Origin: Acidobacteriota bacterium
GTDB lineage: Bacteria > Acidobacteriota > Terriglobia > Terriglobales > Acidobacteriaceae
Direction: 5' to 3'
Assembly (NCBI GenBank): GCA_031296105.1
Contig: JARLGJ010000021.1
Location: 25,715-89,714 of the forward strand
Length of the DNA stretch: 64,000 nt
The notes beneath the pieces are model-generated. The model had not been told where the DNA came from, did not search any database, and saw only the letters and a list, made by a program, of their open reading frames with translations. Of this stretch, positions 9,597 to 18,614 are shown piece by piece. Every line of letters begins with the position of its first letter. The stretch's first letter is position 1. A program made the position numbers and the translations under genes.

Positions 9597-9914
9597 TTAC
9601 CACTTCAGCAAGTCCACTTCGTCCACGTTCACCGTCGTGCGGTTGCGGAAGAAGGCGATGAGGATGCCCAGGCCCACGGCGGCCTCGGCGGCGGCGTCGG
9701 CGGCAATGAACAGGGCGAAGACCTGCCCATGCAATCCCCACAGCCGCGAAAACGCCAGCAGGTTCAGGTTCACCGCGCTCAACATCAGCTCAATGCACAT
9801 GAAGATGATCATCACGTTGCGGCGGGTGATGACGCCGATCATGCCGATGAGAAAGAGAATGGCGGCCACCAGAAGGTAGTGCAGGGTTCCAATGTGCGTC
9901 AGCGCGTCGAGCAT
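9597..9914 (-). CDS. nuoK: NADH-quinone oxidoreductase subunit K
   Basis: A 105-residue, three-helix membrane subunit. The second helix carries the conserved acidic residue in [18 protein letters not shown], and the third region carries [14 protein letters not shown], both diagnostic of NuoK. A GTG one codon upstream is also open, but the ATG at 9914 is preferred: it overlaps the nuoJ stop as TGATG and has aggaggg at normal spacing. It is translationally coupled to nuoJ within the operon. Confidence 0.95.
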   Translation of the reverse strand: MLDALTHIGTLHYLLVAAILFLIGMIGVITRRNVMIIFMCIELMLSAVNLNLLAFSRLWGLHGQVFALFIAADAAAEAAVGLGILIAFFRNRTTVNVDEVDLLKW

Positions 9915-10435
9915 CACACCCTCCTCTTGGCCATGACGACGGCTCCCACCACGGCCACCAGCAGCAGCACGGAGGCCACCTCGAAGGCAAAGACGTAGTA
10001 GCCTTCGGTGGCGCTATACAACAGGCGGCCGATGCCCTGCGTGTTGGTGCTCTCTTCCAGGGCGATGGTGTGCTGCGGCAAGGTGTGCGCGCCGCGCACC
10101 AGGGCGGTAATCACCAGCCCGGAGAGCGAGAGCGCGCCGAGCAGGGCCAGCAGGGATTGGCGGTTCCACTTCTTCTCCACGTACAGATGCTCGATGTTCA
10201 CCAGCATCATCACGAAGAGGAACATCACCAGAATGCCGCCGGCGTAGAGCACGATCTGCACGCCGGCCATGAAGGGCGCGTACAGCATCAGGTAAAGTCC
10301 GGCACTGGCCAGAAGGGTCACAATCAACGCCAGCGCCGAGTGCACCGGATTGACCTTGGTAATCATCACCAGGGCGCTGACGATGGCGATGCCGGAGATG
10401 AGATAGAAGAAAAACGGCGTGGCCACCGGGGTCAT
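9914..10435 (-). CDS. nuoJ: NADH-quinone oxidoreductase subunit J
   Basis: A 173-residue five-helix membrane subunit of complex I. Diagnostic pieces are [20 protein letters not shown] near the N-terminus and the central [17 protein letters not shown], which in the family contains the pi-bulge helix that couples quinone reduction to proton translocation. Start and stop overlap the neighbouring nuoI and nuoK genes by a few bases (ATGA and TGATG), typical of a tightly coupled operon. Confidence 0.95.
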   Translation of the reverse strand: MTPVATPFFFYLISGIAIVSALVMITKVNPVHSALALIVTLLASAGLYLMLYAPFMAGVQIVLYAGGILVMFLFVMMLVNIEHLYVEKKWNRQSLLALLGALSLSGLVITALVRGAHTLPQHTIALEESTNTQGIGRLLYSATEGYYVFAFEVASVLLLVAVVGAVVMAKRRV

Positions 10436-10890
10436 TTCTCGTACACCTTTCTTTCCAAGCCATCCTCCAGGTCCTTGCGGTGAAGCTGCAATCCTTCGCG
10501 GCTGTAAAGCGCCAGCTCGTAGTCCGGCGAGAGCTTGATGGCGCCGGACGGGCAGGCTTCCTCGCAGAGTCCGCAGAACATGCAGCGGCCAATATCAAAG
10601 TCGAACTCGGTGAGAACTTTCTTTTTGGTCTCGGCATCCTTCACGCTGGAGACCTTGATGAGCTTTTCCGGACAGGCCAGGGCACAGGCGCCGCAGGCGG
10701 TGCACAGCAGCTTGCCGTCGGCGTCCATCATCAAACGCGGCTGGCCGCGGAAGCGGTCGCTGATCTCGGGGCGCTGCAAAGGATACTGCTCGGTCACTAG
10801 ATCTTTCGGGTTCTGGTGGCGGAAGGTGACCCACAGGCCCTTCATAAGATCCACCAGGAAAAAACTCTTCAGCATTTCCTTGATCGACAT
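10432..10890 (-). CDS. nuoI: NADH-quinone oxidoreductase subunit I (2x[4Fe-4S])
   Basis: A 152-residue peripheral-arm subunit carrying clusters N6a and N6b. Both ferredoxin-type motifs are intact: CTACGACALACP and CMFCGLCEEACP. Because nuoE, nuoF and nuoG are not in this operon, NuoI and NuoB are the only Fe-S subunits of this complex encoded here, and NuoI would be the outermost electron-entry surface unless the missing subunits are supplied from elsewhere. The gene overlaps nuoJ by 4 bases and follows nuoH by 3. Confidence 0.96.
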   Translation of the reverse strand: MSIKEMLKSFFLVDLMKGLWVTFRHQNPKDLVTEQYPLQRPEISDRFRGQPRLMMDADGKLLCTACGACALACPEKLIKVSSVKDAETKKKVLTEFDFDIGRCMFCGLCEEACPSGAIKLSPDYELALYSREGLQLHRKDLEDGLERKVYEK

Positions 10891-10893
10891 TGC

Positions 10894-12162
10894 CTACCTC
10901 CACACCATGGCGAACAGTTCGTCGCGCACGCCGACCAAAGCGGTCAACACGACCACGGCAATCGAGATGGGCAACAGCACCTTCCAGCCGACTTTCATCA
11001 ACTGGTCAAAGCGGTAGCGCGGAAACGTGCTGCGGTACCAGACGTACAGGTACATGAAGAATCCGACCTTGACCACGAACCAGTAAATGTCCTGCACGCG
11101 CACGCGCACCGCGGGCAGCAGGCACACCAGGCCGACGAGTCCAAGCACGGCGCCGAAGGCAGCCAGGCCGATGGCGTTGGCGCGCATCACGCGCAGGGCG
11201 GCCATGCGCACGGTGTAGATCACGCACAGGGCGGCGAGCAACAGGAAGGTCAGTCCCGGCGCCAGGGAGAACACGGTGTCCCAGCGCGCGCCGCCCAGCC
11301 AGTTGGGGAAGGGACGCAGCCATCCGCCCAGCCACAGGGTGACGGCCACGGCGCTGACGGCCATCATGCCGGCGTACTCGGCCAGGAAGAACAGAGACCA
11401 GCGGAAGCCGCTGTACTCGGTGTGGAAGCCGGCAACGAGTTCGCTTTCGGCCTCGGGCAGGTCGAAGGGCGCGCGGTTGGTTTCTGCGATCATGGCAATG
11501 GAGAAGACGCCGAGCGCGGTCAGTCCCACGGGGAAGAACTCAAAGGCGTACCAGACATGCTGGTGCAGTTGCGCCTCCACGATCCTGATCATGCTCAGAG
11601 TGCCTTCGCCGCTCATGCTGGTCATCATCACGGCCGAGACCACGGCCATGCACATGGCAATCTCGTAGCTCACCATCTGCGCGCCGCTGCGCAGGCTGCC
11701 CAGCAAAGGATATTGCGAGTTGGAGGCCCAGCCCGCCATGATGACGCCCAGCACGCCCAGCGACGAGACGCCCACCATGAAGACCACGCCAATGTTCATG
11801 TCGGTGATGGCGTGGGTGCGTCCGAAGGGCACCACGATGAAGGTGCAGAAGGCGGTCATCACCACGCAGACGGGCGCGAACCAGAAGACGAGCTTGTCGG
11901 CGCTGGCCGGGGTGAGATCTTCCTTGATGATGAGCTTGAGGGCGTCGGCGATGGGTTGCAACAGGCCGTGCGGACCCACGCGCATGGGGCCAAGGCGCAC
12001 CTGCATGTGAGCCATCACCTTGCGCTCGAACCAGTTCATGAAGATGACACCGATGGAGACGCCGGCAAAGGTCAGCAGGACGTACACCACCATCCAAAAC
12101 ACATTGCCGGCTTCGCCCGGCGTCACGTCGCTGTGCAGATATTGCAGGATGTACGGGATCAA
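10894..12162 (-). CDS. nuoH: NADH-quinone oxidoreductase subunit H, enlarged
   Basis: The membrane subunit that forms the quinone chamber with NuoB and NuoD. Conserved segments include [41 protein letters not shown] and [15 protein letters not shown]. At 422 residues it is about 90-100 longer than typical bacterial NuoH (about 325). The extra length lies between [13 protein letters not shown] and the helix before FPRYRF, and contains two added hydrophobic stretches (around [14 protein letters not shown] and [17 protein letters not shown]), so an extra helical hairpin is likely. It overlaps the nuoD stop by 4 bases. Confidence 0.95.
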   Translation of the reverse strand: MIPYILQYLHSDVTPGEAGNVFWMVVYVLLTFAGVSIGVIFMNWFERKVMAHMQVRLGPMRVGPHGLLQPIADALKLIIKEDLTPASADKLVFWFAPVCVVMTAFCTFIVVPFGRTHAITDMNIGVVFMVGVSSLGVLGVIMAGWASNSQYPLLGSLRSGAQMVSYEIAMCMAVVSAVMMTSMSGEGTLSMIRIVEAQLHQHVWYAFEFFPVGLTALGVFSIAMIAETNRAPFDLPEAESELVAGFHTEYSGFRWSLFFLAEYAGMMAVSAVAVTLWLGGWLRPFPNWLGGARWDTVFSLAPGLTFLLLAALCVIYTVRMAALRVMRANAIGLAAFGAVLGLVGLVCLLPAVRVRVQDIYWFVVKVGFFMYLYVWYRSTFPRYRFDQLMKVGWKVLLPISIAVVVLTALVGVRDELFAMVWR

Positions 12163-13310
12163 CGGTCCACCTCGCCCAGAATGATGTCGAGCGTGCCGAT
12201 GATGGCCACCACGTCTGCCACCTGGCTGCCCTTGGCCATCTTCTCCAACGCCTGCAGATTGATGAACGAAGGCGGGCGCACGCGCACGCGGTAAGGCTGC
12301 GTGGTGCCGTCGCTGACCACGAAGTAGCCCAGCTCGCCCTTGGGGCCTTCAATGGCCGTGTAAGCCTCTCCGGCCGGGGCGCGCAGCACCTTGGGCAGCT
12401 TGGCGATGATGGGGCCCTCGGGCAATCCCTGCACGGCCTGGCGGAGAATGCGGATCGACTGGCGCATCTCTTCCAGACGCACCATGTAGCGGTCGAAGGT
12501 ATCGCCGTGCGTGCCGGTCGGAATGTCGAACTCGAAGTCGCCGTAAGAACAGTAGGGAATCTTCTTGCGAATGTCCCATTCAATGCCGCTGCCGCGCGCC
12601 ACCGGGCCGGTAATGGAGTAGTCCAGGCAATCTTGCTTGCTGAGCACGCCCACGCCCTTGGTGCGCTGCTGCCAGATGCGGTTGCCGGTGATGAGGTCGG
12701 CGTACTCGTCGATGCGCGGGCCCATGACGTCGCAGAACTGGAGCACTTCGCGTTCCATGCCCGGGTAGGCGTCCCAGCGGCATCCGCCCAGGCGGAAGGC
12801 GTGGGTGGTCATGCGCGCGCCGCAGTACTTCTCAAAAATTTTGAGGATCTCTTCGCGGTCGCGGAAGGCGTAGAAGAGCGGCGTGACGGCGCCAATGTCG
12901 AGCACATGCGTGCCCAGCCACACCTGGTGGCTTGCCAGGCGGCACAACTCGGTGACGATGACGCGCAGGTATTGGGCGCGCTTCGGAATTTCGGTGTTCA
13001 GCAGCGTTTCCACCGCCAGGCAGTAGCCCAGGTTGTTGCTGGGCGCGGCCACGTAATCAAGGCGGTCCACAAACGGAGCGAAGCCCGCCCAGGTGCGGCT
13101 CTCGGCGATCTTCTCAATACCGCGGTGCAGGTAGCCCAGCACGCACTCCAGGCCGTTGACGCGTTCGCCATCCAGCTTCAGCACCACGCGCAGCACGCCG
13201 TGGGTGGAAGGATGCTGCGGGCCCATGTTGAGCACGATCTCGTTGGAGTCCAGGAATGTGTGGCCCGGCTGGATCTCTTCCAGAGAATCGTAAAACGGGT
13301 TCTCGCTCAT
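12159..13310 (-). CDS. nuoD: NADH-quinone oxidoreductase subunit D
   Basis: A 383-residue peripheral-arm subunit related to the large subunit of [NiFe] hydrogenases, forming the quinone headgroup pocket with NuoB. It contains the conserved [12 protein letters not shown] loop and the C-terminal RPPSFINLQ and DIILGEVDR. The ATG at 13310 is chosen because it overlaps the nuoC stop as ATGA and begins the family-like sequence; the open frame upstream is the tail of nuoC in another frame. NuoC and NuoD are separate, not fused as in E. coli. Confidence 0.95.
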   Translation of the reverse strand: MSENPFYDSLEEIQPGHTFLDSNEIVLNMGPQHPSTHGVLRVVLKLDGERVNGLECVLGYLHRGIEKIAESRTWAGFAPFVDRLDYVAAPSNNLGYCLAVETLLNTEIPKRAQYLRVIVTELCRLASHQVWLGTHVLDIGAVTPLFYAFRDREEILKIFEKYCGARMTTHAFRLGGCRWDAYPGMEREVLQFCDVMGPRIDEYADLITGNRIWQQRTKGVGVLSKQDCLDYSITGPVARGSGIEWDIRKKIPYCSYGDFEFDIPTGTHGDTFDRYMVRLEEMRQSIRILRQAVQGLPEGPIIAKLPKVLRAPAGEAYTAIEGPKGELGYFVVSDGTTQPYRVRVRPPSFINLQALEKMAKGSQVADVVAIIGTLDIILGEVDR

Positions 13311-13912
13311 TGGCCGCTCTCGATTCCCAGGTTTTTGCGCACCCAGTCCTGATCCTGCTGGGAGGTTCCGTAGTCTTTGCGCAGGGGATGGCCGGTCCAT
13401 TCGTCGGGCATCAAGATGCGCCGCAGGTCGGGATGGTCGGAGAAGACGATGCCGAACATGTCATAGACCTCGCGCTCCAGCCAGTTGGCGGCCAGCCACA
13501 GATCGGTGAGTGAAGCCACGCGCTCGCCCTCGGCATAACGGGCCTTGACGCGGATGCGCTGGTTGGCCGCCATGTCGTGCAGAATCCATACCATCTCAAA
13601 GGGCAGCTCGTCCTTGGGATAGTGCACGGCGGTGATGTCGGTGAGGGTGGTAAAGCCCTTCTGGCGCAGCGCGGTGACGACCTCAAGGGCGGACTTGCCG
13701 GTGACGATGAGGTAGTTCTGTCCCAGGTAGCTGGCGGCGTTGACGATGGCCGCGCCGAACTGCGCGCGCAACTCGGCGGCCAGCGGCCCATCCCAGGGCA
13801 CGGGCGCGGGCTTGGCGGGTGCGGCGGGTGCCGCAGCGGCTGCCGGGGCAGCACTGGGCGCAGGCGCGGACGGCGCTCCTGGGAGCGGCGTTGCTTCAGA
13901 TCCCTCGGGCAT
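13307..13912 (-). CDS. nuoC: NADH-quinone oxidoreductase subunit C
   Basis: A 201-residue peripheral subunit of complex I. The C-terminal half contains the family signature [20 protein letters not shown] and [15 protein letters not shown]. The first 40 or so residues are an Ala/Pro-rich low-complexity stretch that looks like a disordered linker and is not part of the usual NuoC fold. I prefer the ATG at 13912, preceded by a gggga element; a GTG four codons upstream is also open. A 118-bp inverted-repeat element and no nuoB separate it from nuoA. Confidence 0.92.
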   Translation of the reverse strand: MPEGSEATPLPGAPSAPAPSAAPAAAAAPAAPAKPAPVPWDGPLAAELRAQFGAAIVNAASYLGQNYLIVTGKSALEVVTALRQKGFTTLTDITAVHYPKDELPFEMVWILHDMAANQRIRVKARYAEGERVASLTDLWLAANWLEREVYDMFGIVFSDHPDLRRILMPDEWTGHPLRKDYGTSQQDQDWVRKNLGIESGQ

Positions 13913-13945
13913 GATGTTCCCCACAAATTTCCGCGGCTGGGTGTA

Positions 13946-14063
13946 CTAGAGCGGTTCCAGAGATGCTGCATCCCGAAGCGGAATGCCACGGGTCGTTGCG
14001 ACCAGCAGCGAGCAACGACTCAGCAAGATCCGGACAGACCTCGTTTCTCTGGAACCGCTCTAG
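13946..14063. repeat. 118-bp element with perfect 18-bp terminal inverted repeats between nuoA and nuoC
   Basis: ctagagcggttccagaga at 13946-13963 is exactly inverted at 14046-14063. Inside is a second perfect inverted pair, gtcgttgc and gcaacgac, around a 12-nt loop. The right terminus overlaps the nuoA stop codon (TAG). It has no coding capacity and resembles a REP/MITE-like element. It occupies the position where nuoB lies in most nuo operons. When transcribed with the operon it could fold into a long cruciform RNA, which may influence nuoA versus downstream expression. Confidence 0.85.
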
Positions 14064-14416
14064 ATCCACTCCAGCGCGCCTTTCTTCCAAACCCACAAAT
14101 AGCCCAGCACCAGAATGCCGAGAAAGACGATCATCTCCACGAAGCCGTAGGCGCCTAGCTGCTTGAACTGCACCGCCCAGGGAAACAGGAAGATGGTCTC
14201 CACGTCGAAGATGACGAAGAGGATGGCAACGATATAAAAGCGCACGGTATAGCGCTTGCGCGACCCCTCCTGCACCTCGATGCCGCACTCATAGGCCATG
14301 CCCTTGACCTTTTCCGGATTGCGCGGCCGGACGATGGTGGCCACCAGCAAGGTGCCCGCGGCCACGGCAAAGGCGACCAGGAGAAAAACGAAAATCGGAA
14401 TGTAATTCTGCGGCAT
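14060..14416 (-). CDS. nuoA: NADH-quinone oxidoreductase subunit A
   Basis: A 118-residue, three-helix membrane subunit and the first gene of the nuo operon. The conserved block YECGIEVQEGSRKRYTVRFY followed by FVIFDVETIFLFPWA is diagnostic. The ATG at 14416 (MPQNYIPIF) fits the family N-terminus; the open frame extends 20 codons upstream without similarity. The stop codon lies within the right arm of the inverted-repeat element downstream. The operon promoter should lie in 14417-14650, but I could not assign it with confidence. Confidence 0.95.
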   Translation of the reverse strand: MPQNYIPIFVFLLVAFAVAAGTLLVATIVRPRNPEKVKGMAYECGIEVQEGSRKRYTVRFYIVAILFVIFDVETIFLFPWAVQFKQLGAYGFVEMIVFLGILVLGYLWVWKKGALEWI

Positions 14417-14773
14417 CGCGTACGGCACCCCAGCCGTGTGTCCCGCCCGGGCGCGTAATGCCCGGAATCCCCACATCCTTACCGAAGGCCCGTCACACTG
14501 CCACAGCGAAAGGATGGAATGTAAAAAGTGGGAAAAACTTTAATCTGCGCCTTCCCGGTCATTCAGTGATATAGGTCACACTTCGCGCCAGACTCGAAAG
14601 GAATAGACGAGTCCGCCGCGGCTGGGGCCGCAACGACGGGGTTGCGCTCAACAACATGGTTCGGGAAGCCTTAGCTTACTACAAGCAAACGGCGATGGGA
14701 GCGCAAATACGGCGATTGCAGCATAAGAAAGGATTATCGTAAGGTGATTGCCGCCGGAAACAAGGAGAATGCA
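14417..14773. other. Divergent intergenic region between nuoA and the methyltransferase gene
   Basis: No gene is visible. The stretch 14500-14580 is more AT-rich than its surroundings and should hold the leftward nuo promoter; the stretch before 14774 has aaggaga (14762-14768) as the ribosome binding site of the methyltransferase. I see no convincing terminator, repeat or riboswitch fold. Confidence 0.5.
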
Positions 14774-15475
14774 ATGTCCGAAGCCAACGAAAAATTGAAG
14801 AGCGAGTTCAACGAGTGGGCCGCCGACGGGCGCGGCGAGGAGATGGAAAACCACCACGCCGGCATTGCCGAGCCGGTATTTGTCCGCATGGCCTTGCAAA
14901 GTGGCGAGCGCGTGCTGGACCTGGGTTGCGGCGCCGGCTGGGCCACGCGCAAACTGGCCCGCGCCGTGGAAGGCGGCCCCGGAATGGCCGTGGGACACGA
15001 CATTTCCGACGAGATGATCGGGCGCGCGCGGGCGGCCTCCACCGCCGTGGACAACGTTCTGTTCACCATCGGCGCGGCCGACGAAATCCCCTGGCGCGAC
15101 GAGTACTTCGACAAGGTGCTCTCCATCGAGAGTTTCTACTACTATCCCGATCCGTCATCGGTGCTGCGCGAACTGCTGCGCGCCCTCGCTCCCGGCGGAA
15201 GCCTCTACATCCTCATCAACCTCTACCGCGAAAATCCTTACTCGCTGCGCTGGGTCAAGGAGCTGAAGGTTCCGGTGCAGGTGCATTCCGAGGGTGAATA
15301 TGCCGAGCTGCTGCGCGCCGCGGGATTCGTAAACGTGGCGGTCGATCACATCCCCGATCCCACGCCGACCCCGGACGATTACAGCGGCAAATGGTTCGCC
15401 AACGCCGAAGAACTGCGCGACTTCAAACGCATTGGCGCGCTTTTGCTGACGGCACGGAAGCCGCCGGCGGAGTAA
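14774..15475 (+). CDS. Class I SAM-dependent methyltransferase (UbiE/methyltransferase-11 type)
   Basis: A 233-residue protein with the Rossmann SAM-binding motif I VLDLGCGAGWATRKLA near residue 50, a motif-II-like acidic position after it, and the motif FDKVLSIESFYYYPDP in the middle, typical of small-molecule methyltransferases. The start at 14774 follows aaggaga at ideal spacing; the longer open frame starts within the leader. The substrate is unknown. It lies alone between nuoA and nuoB on the plus strand, 97 bases before nuoB. A role in quinone modification is conceivable given the neighbours but is only inference. Confidence 0.82.
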   Translation: MSEANEKLKSEFNEWAADGRGEEMENHHAGIAEPVFVRMALQSGERVLDLGCGAGWATRKLARAVEGGPGMAVGHDISDEMIGRARAASTAVDNVLFTIGAADEIPWRDEYFDKVLSIESFYYYPDPSSVLRELLRALAPGGSLYILINLYRENPYSLRWVKELKVPVQVHSEGEYAELLRAAGFVNVAVDHIPDPTPTPDDYSGKWFANAEELRDFKRIGALLLTARKPPAE

Positions 15476-15572
15476 TTCGAGTTAGAATATCCGGAACTTC
15501 ACCCAAATTTGTGAGGGCGGTCATAGACCGCGGTCCGCGGTCTGCCGCAGACTTTCGGCTTCAGGAGACGGC

Positions 15573-16166
15573 ATGAGCTGGATTGACGAGCGCTTCGAAG
15601 ACAACCTGATGATCAGCACGGTGGACTACGTGTTCAACTGGGCGCGCAAGTCCGCCATCTGGCCCATGACCTTTGGCCTGGCCTGCTGCGCCATCGAGAT
15701 GATCGCCTCGTCCACCGCGCGCTTTGACATTGCCCGCTTCGGCTCGGAGGTCTTCCGTCCCTCGCCGCGGCAGAGCGACCTGATGATTGTGGCCGGCACC
15801 GTGACCCTCAAGATGGCTCCCGTGGTGCAGCGCATCTACGCGCAGATGCCCGATCCCAAGTGGGTGATTGCCATGGGCGCCTGCGCCAACGTAGGCGGTC
15901 CGTTCAGCTCCTATTCGGTGCTGCAAGGGGTGGACAAGATTGTGCCCGTGGATGTGTACGTGGTGGGCTGCCCGCCGCGTCCGGAAAATCTCTTCTACGG
16001 ATTGATGAAGTTGCAGGACAAGATCGACAAGATGACGGTGGCGCGGCGTCCTACCGAGGTGCGTTTGACGGCGGAGATGGCGGACGACTTTGCCCAGCGC
16101 ATGGCGGTGAAGCAGGCCGTGCATCCCGAATCGGGCTGCGGCCTGGAGAAACCGGCAGAACTTTAA
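15573..16166 (+). CDS. nuoB: NADH-quinone oxidoreductase subunit B, displaced from the nuo operon
   Basis: A 197-residue subunit carrying cluster N2, the last Fe-S centre before quinone. The cluster ligands are all visible: the tandem cysteines in GLACCAIEM, the cysteine of [10 protein letters not shown] and that of VGCPPRPE. The conserved [16 protein letters not shown] loop is intact. In most genomes nuoB lies between nuoA and nuoC; here it is on the opposite strand, about 1.2 kb from nuoA and beyond a methyltransferase, while a repeat element fills the usual site. It is the only nuoB in the window, so it probably serves the minus-strand operon. It precedes korDABC in the same direction. Confidence 0.96.
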   Translation: MSWIDERFEDNLMISTVDYVFNWARKSAIWPMTFGLACCAIEMIASSTARFDIARFGSEVFRPSPRQSDLMIVAGTVTLKMAPVVQRIYAQMPDPKWVIAMGACANVGGPFSSYSVLQGVDKIVPVDVYVVGCPPRPENLFYGLMKLQDKIDKMTVARRPTEVRLTAEMADDFAQRMAVKQAVHPESGCGLEKPAEL

Positions 16167-16322
16167 CAACACAAGCTCCGGGGCCATTTGGCGGAGGCCT
16201 GGGGCGATTCCCGCGCCTGCCCCGCACGGGCGGCGTGGAATCATCACCAACGGGTGTGACCGGCATCACTTCGTGGCGTTCGCCAATTCAACAAAATGTT
16301 GGGCCGGTGAGGAGGGCAAGCT

Positions 16323-16580
16323 ATGGCCCGAGGGGCAGTGTCGATTGTTGTGGAACGATGTAAGGCCTGCGGCTTCTGCGTGGAGTTCTGTCCAACCAAG
16401 GTTCTTGCACTTTCCGACGCATTTAATTCCAAGGGGTATCATCCCCCGCACGCGGTGACTCCGGACAAATGCAGCGGTTGCGATCTGTGCGGCATGTATT
16501 GTCCGGACTTTGCCATTCACGGCTATCGCCTGGACAAAGCGGCCAAGGCCGCGGAAACGGAGGCCTCCGATGCACGCTGA
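16323..16580 (+). CDS. korD: 2-oxoacid:ferredoxin oxidoreductase, delta (ferredoxin) subunit
   Basis: An 85-residue protein with two [4Fe-4S] motifs: CKACGFCVEFCP and CSGCDLCGMYCP. This matches the small ferredoxin subunit of KorDABC/OorDABC-type 2-oxoglutarate:ferredoxin oxidoreductases. A strong gaggagg ribosome binding site lies upstream. Its last codons overlap the korA start by 11 bases, indicating translational coupling. It would pass electrons from the catalytic subunits to a soluble ferredoxin or directly to a membrane acceptor. Confidence 0.92.
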   Translation: MARGAVSIVVERCKACGFCVEFCPTKVLALSDAFNSKGYHPPHAVTPDKCSGCDLCGMYCPDFAIHGYRLDKAAKAAETEASDAR

Positions 16581-17730
16581 TCCCGTAGGCGTCCTGACCG
16601 GAGCCCACTTTATGGACGGCGACCACGCAGCCTGTGAAGGCGCCATCGCCGCTGGGGCGCGCTTTGCCGCCGGATATCCCATTACGCCGTCCACCGAAGT
16701 CGTCGAGCGCTTCTCGAATCGCGCGCCCAGGATTGGCGCCACGTTCATCCAGATGGAAGACGAACTGGCGGCCTCCATTGCCATTCTCGGCGCGGTTTGG
16801 GGAGGCGTGAAAGCCTTCACCGTTACCAGCGGCCCGGGCTTCTCTCTGATGATGGAGCACATTGGCTATGCGGTGATGACCGAGACGCCCTGCGTGTTCA
16901 TCGACGTGCAGCGCGGCGGCCCGTCCACCGGCTTGCCTACCTTGCCGGCGCAGGCCGACATGATGCAGGTGAAGTGGGGTTCGCACGGCGATTACGAGAT
17001 CATCGCCCTCTGCCCGAACTCGCCGCAGGAGTGCTTCGACCTCACCATCCAGGCCTTCAACCTCTCGGAAAAATATCGCGTGCCGGTCTTCGTGATGATG
17101 GACGAAGTGGTTGGTCACATGACGGAAAAGGTCGTGATCCCCTCGGCCGACAAGATTGAAGTTGAGCCGCGCCACTTTACCACCAAGGACAAGAGTTCGT
17201 TCCAACTCTACGCCCCGGTGGGCGAGGAGCAGACGCCGGAGATGACCAAGGTCGGCGAGGGCTACAACGTGCACGTCACCGGATTGACGCACGACGAGCG
17301 CGGCTATCCGAACATGACGCCCGCCGTGCAGGAGCGCATGGTAAAGCGCCTGGTGACGAAGATCCGCGACAATGCGGAGAAGATCTGCATTGTGGAGCAG
17401 AACCAGGTGGAGGGCGCCGACGTAGTGGTGGTCAGCTACGGCATCACCTCGCGCGTGGCACAGCGCGCGGTGGAGATGGCGCGCGCCGAGGGCCTGAAGG
17501 TGGGCACCCTGCGTTTGATCACCGCCTGGCCGTTCCCCGAGCACATCTTCCGCGCCCTGGCTCCCAAGGTGAAGGGCATGGTGGTGGCCGAACTGAACCT
17601 GGGGCAGATGGTGCGCGAAGTGTCCCGCTGCGCCGAAGGCAAGTGCCGCGTCGCCGCCGTGGGACACGCCGGCGGCACGGTGCATAATCCGCAGGACATT
17701 CTGAAGGCGATCCAGGAGGTGGCGCGATGA
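16570..17730 (+). CDS. korA: 2-oxoglutarate:ferredoxin oxidoreductase, alpha subunit
   Basis: A 386-residue alpha subunit with the hallmark GARFAAGYPITPSTEVVERF near residue 30 and GGPSTGLPTLPAQADMMQ further on. The short form without a fused gamma domain, together with separate delta, beta and gamma genes, matches the 2-oxoglutarate type (KorDABC) rather than pyruvate synthase. The ATG at 16570 is chosen for overlap with korD; the open frame upstream belongs to korD in another frame. Substrate preference for 2-oxoglutarate is inferred from family architecture. Confidence 0.9.
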   Translation: MHADPVGVLTGAHFMDGDHAACEGAIAAGARFAAGYPITPSTEVVERFSNRAPRIGATFIQMEDELAASIAILGAVWGGVKAFTVTSGPGFSLMMEHIGYAVMTETPCVFIDVQRGGPSTGLPTLPAQADMMQVKWGSHGDYEIIALCPNSPQECFDLTIQAFNLSEKYRVPVFVMMDEVVGHMTEKVVIPSADKIEVEPRHFTTKDKSSFQLYAPVGEEQTPEMTKVGEGYNVHVTGLTHDERGYPNMTPAVQERMVKRLVTKIRDNAEKICIVEQNQVEGADVVVVSYGITSRVAQRAVEMARAEGLKVGTLRLITAWPFPEHIFRALAPKVKGMVVAELNLGQMVREVSRCAEGKCRVAAVGHAGGTVHNPQDILKAIQEVAR

Positions 17731-18614
17731 GCACAACAACTACGCCCGACTGCAAGGTTCATCCCGGCAATCCGGTGGAAAGCTTTCTGCGCACCGACCG
17801 CATGCCGCACATCTGGTGCCCGGGCTGCGGCATTGGCACCACGGTGAACTGCTTTACCCGCGCGCTGATCGACTCCAAGCAGGACTTGAACAAGCTGGCC
17901 ATCGTCAGCGGCATTGGCTGCACCGGCCGCGTGGCGGGCTACGTGAACCTGGATTCGTTCCACACCACGCACGGCCGCGCCATCCCCTTTGCCACCGGCC
18001 TTAAGCTGGCCAGCCCGGAGACCACGGTGGTGGTGTACAGCGGCGACGGCGACCTGTTCGCCATCGGCGGCAATCACCTCATCCACGCCGCGCGGCGCAA
18101 CATGGACATCAAGGTGATCTGCGTGAACAACCTGACCTACGCCATGACCGGCGGGCAGACGGCGCCGACCACGCCGGAAGATGTCATCACGGCAACCGCT
18201 CCCTACGGCACCTACGACCCGGCGTTCAATCTGCCGTACCTGGTGGAAGCCGCCGGAGCCGTGTACGTGGCGCGCTGGACGACCTTCCACGTGAAGCAAC
18301 TGGCGCGCTCCATGCAGGAGATGTTTGCCAAGAAAGGCTTCGGCTTCATCGAAGTCGTCTCGCCCTGCCCTACGCTGTATCAGCGGCGCAACAAGATGGG
18401 CGACGCGCTGGATACGATGAAGTTCTACAAGGAAGTCAGCAAGACGAAGCACGGCGCGCCCACCAGCGAGGTGGGCCTTACCAAGAGCGGCGAGATTGTG
18501 GTGGGCAAGTTTGTGGACCGCGAGCGCCCCGACTTTACCACCCACATGCATGAGCATCTTCAGCACTCGCTCGGCGACAAATACATTCCGGCGGAGGGAC
18601 CTGTATGCGGCTAA
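17727..18614 (+). CDS. korB: 2-oxoglutarate:ferredoxin oxidoreductase, beta (TPP-binding) subunit
   Basis: A 295-residue thiamine-diphosphate-binding subunit. It has the N-terminal IWCPGCGIGTT motif, the Mg/TPP motif GDGDLFAIGGNHLIHAARRN and the NNLTYAMTGGQ segment, all typical of oxoacid:ferredoxin oxidoreductase beta subunits. It overlaps korA by 4 bases (ATGA) and korC by 10. Together with alpha it forms the catalytic core that decarboxylates 2-oxoglutarate to succinyl-CoA and reduces ferredoxin. Confidence 0.93.
   Translation: MSTTTTPDCKVHPGNPVESFLRTDRMPHIWCPGCGIGTTVNCFTRALIDSKQDLNKLAIVSGIGCTGRVAGYVNLDSFHTTHGRAIPFATGLKLASPETTVVVYSGDGDLFAIGGNHLIHAARRNMDIKVICVNNLTYAMTGGQTAPTTPEDVITATAPYGTYDPAFNLPYLVEAAGAVYVARWTTFHVKQLARSMQEMFAKKGFGFIEVVSPCPTLYQRRNKMGDALDTMKFYKEVSKTKHGAPTSEVGLTKSGEIVVGKFVDRERPDFTTHMHEHLQHSLGDKYIPAEGPVCG

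Noticed and set aside
7431..9998. An 855-codon open frame on the plus strand.
   Set aside because: It is antisense to nuoL, nuoK and nuoJ, and is rich in His, Arg, Glu and Gln, the usual composition of a shadow frame opposite GC-rich coding DNA.
14417..14773. A divergent promoter shared by nuoA and the methyltransferase gene.
   Set aside because: I could not identify convincing -35/-10 pairs in either direction, so no promoter was annotated.
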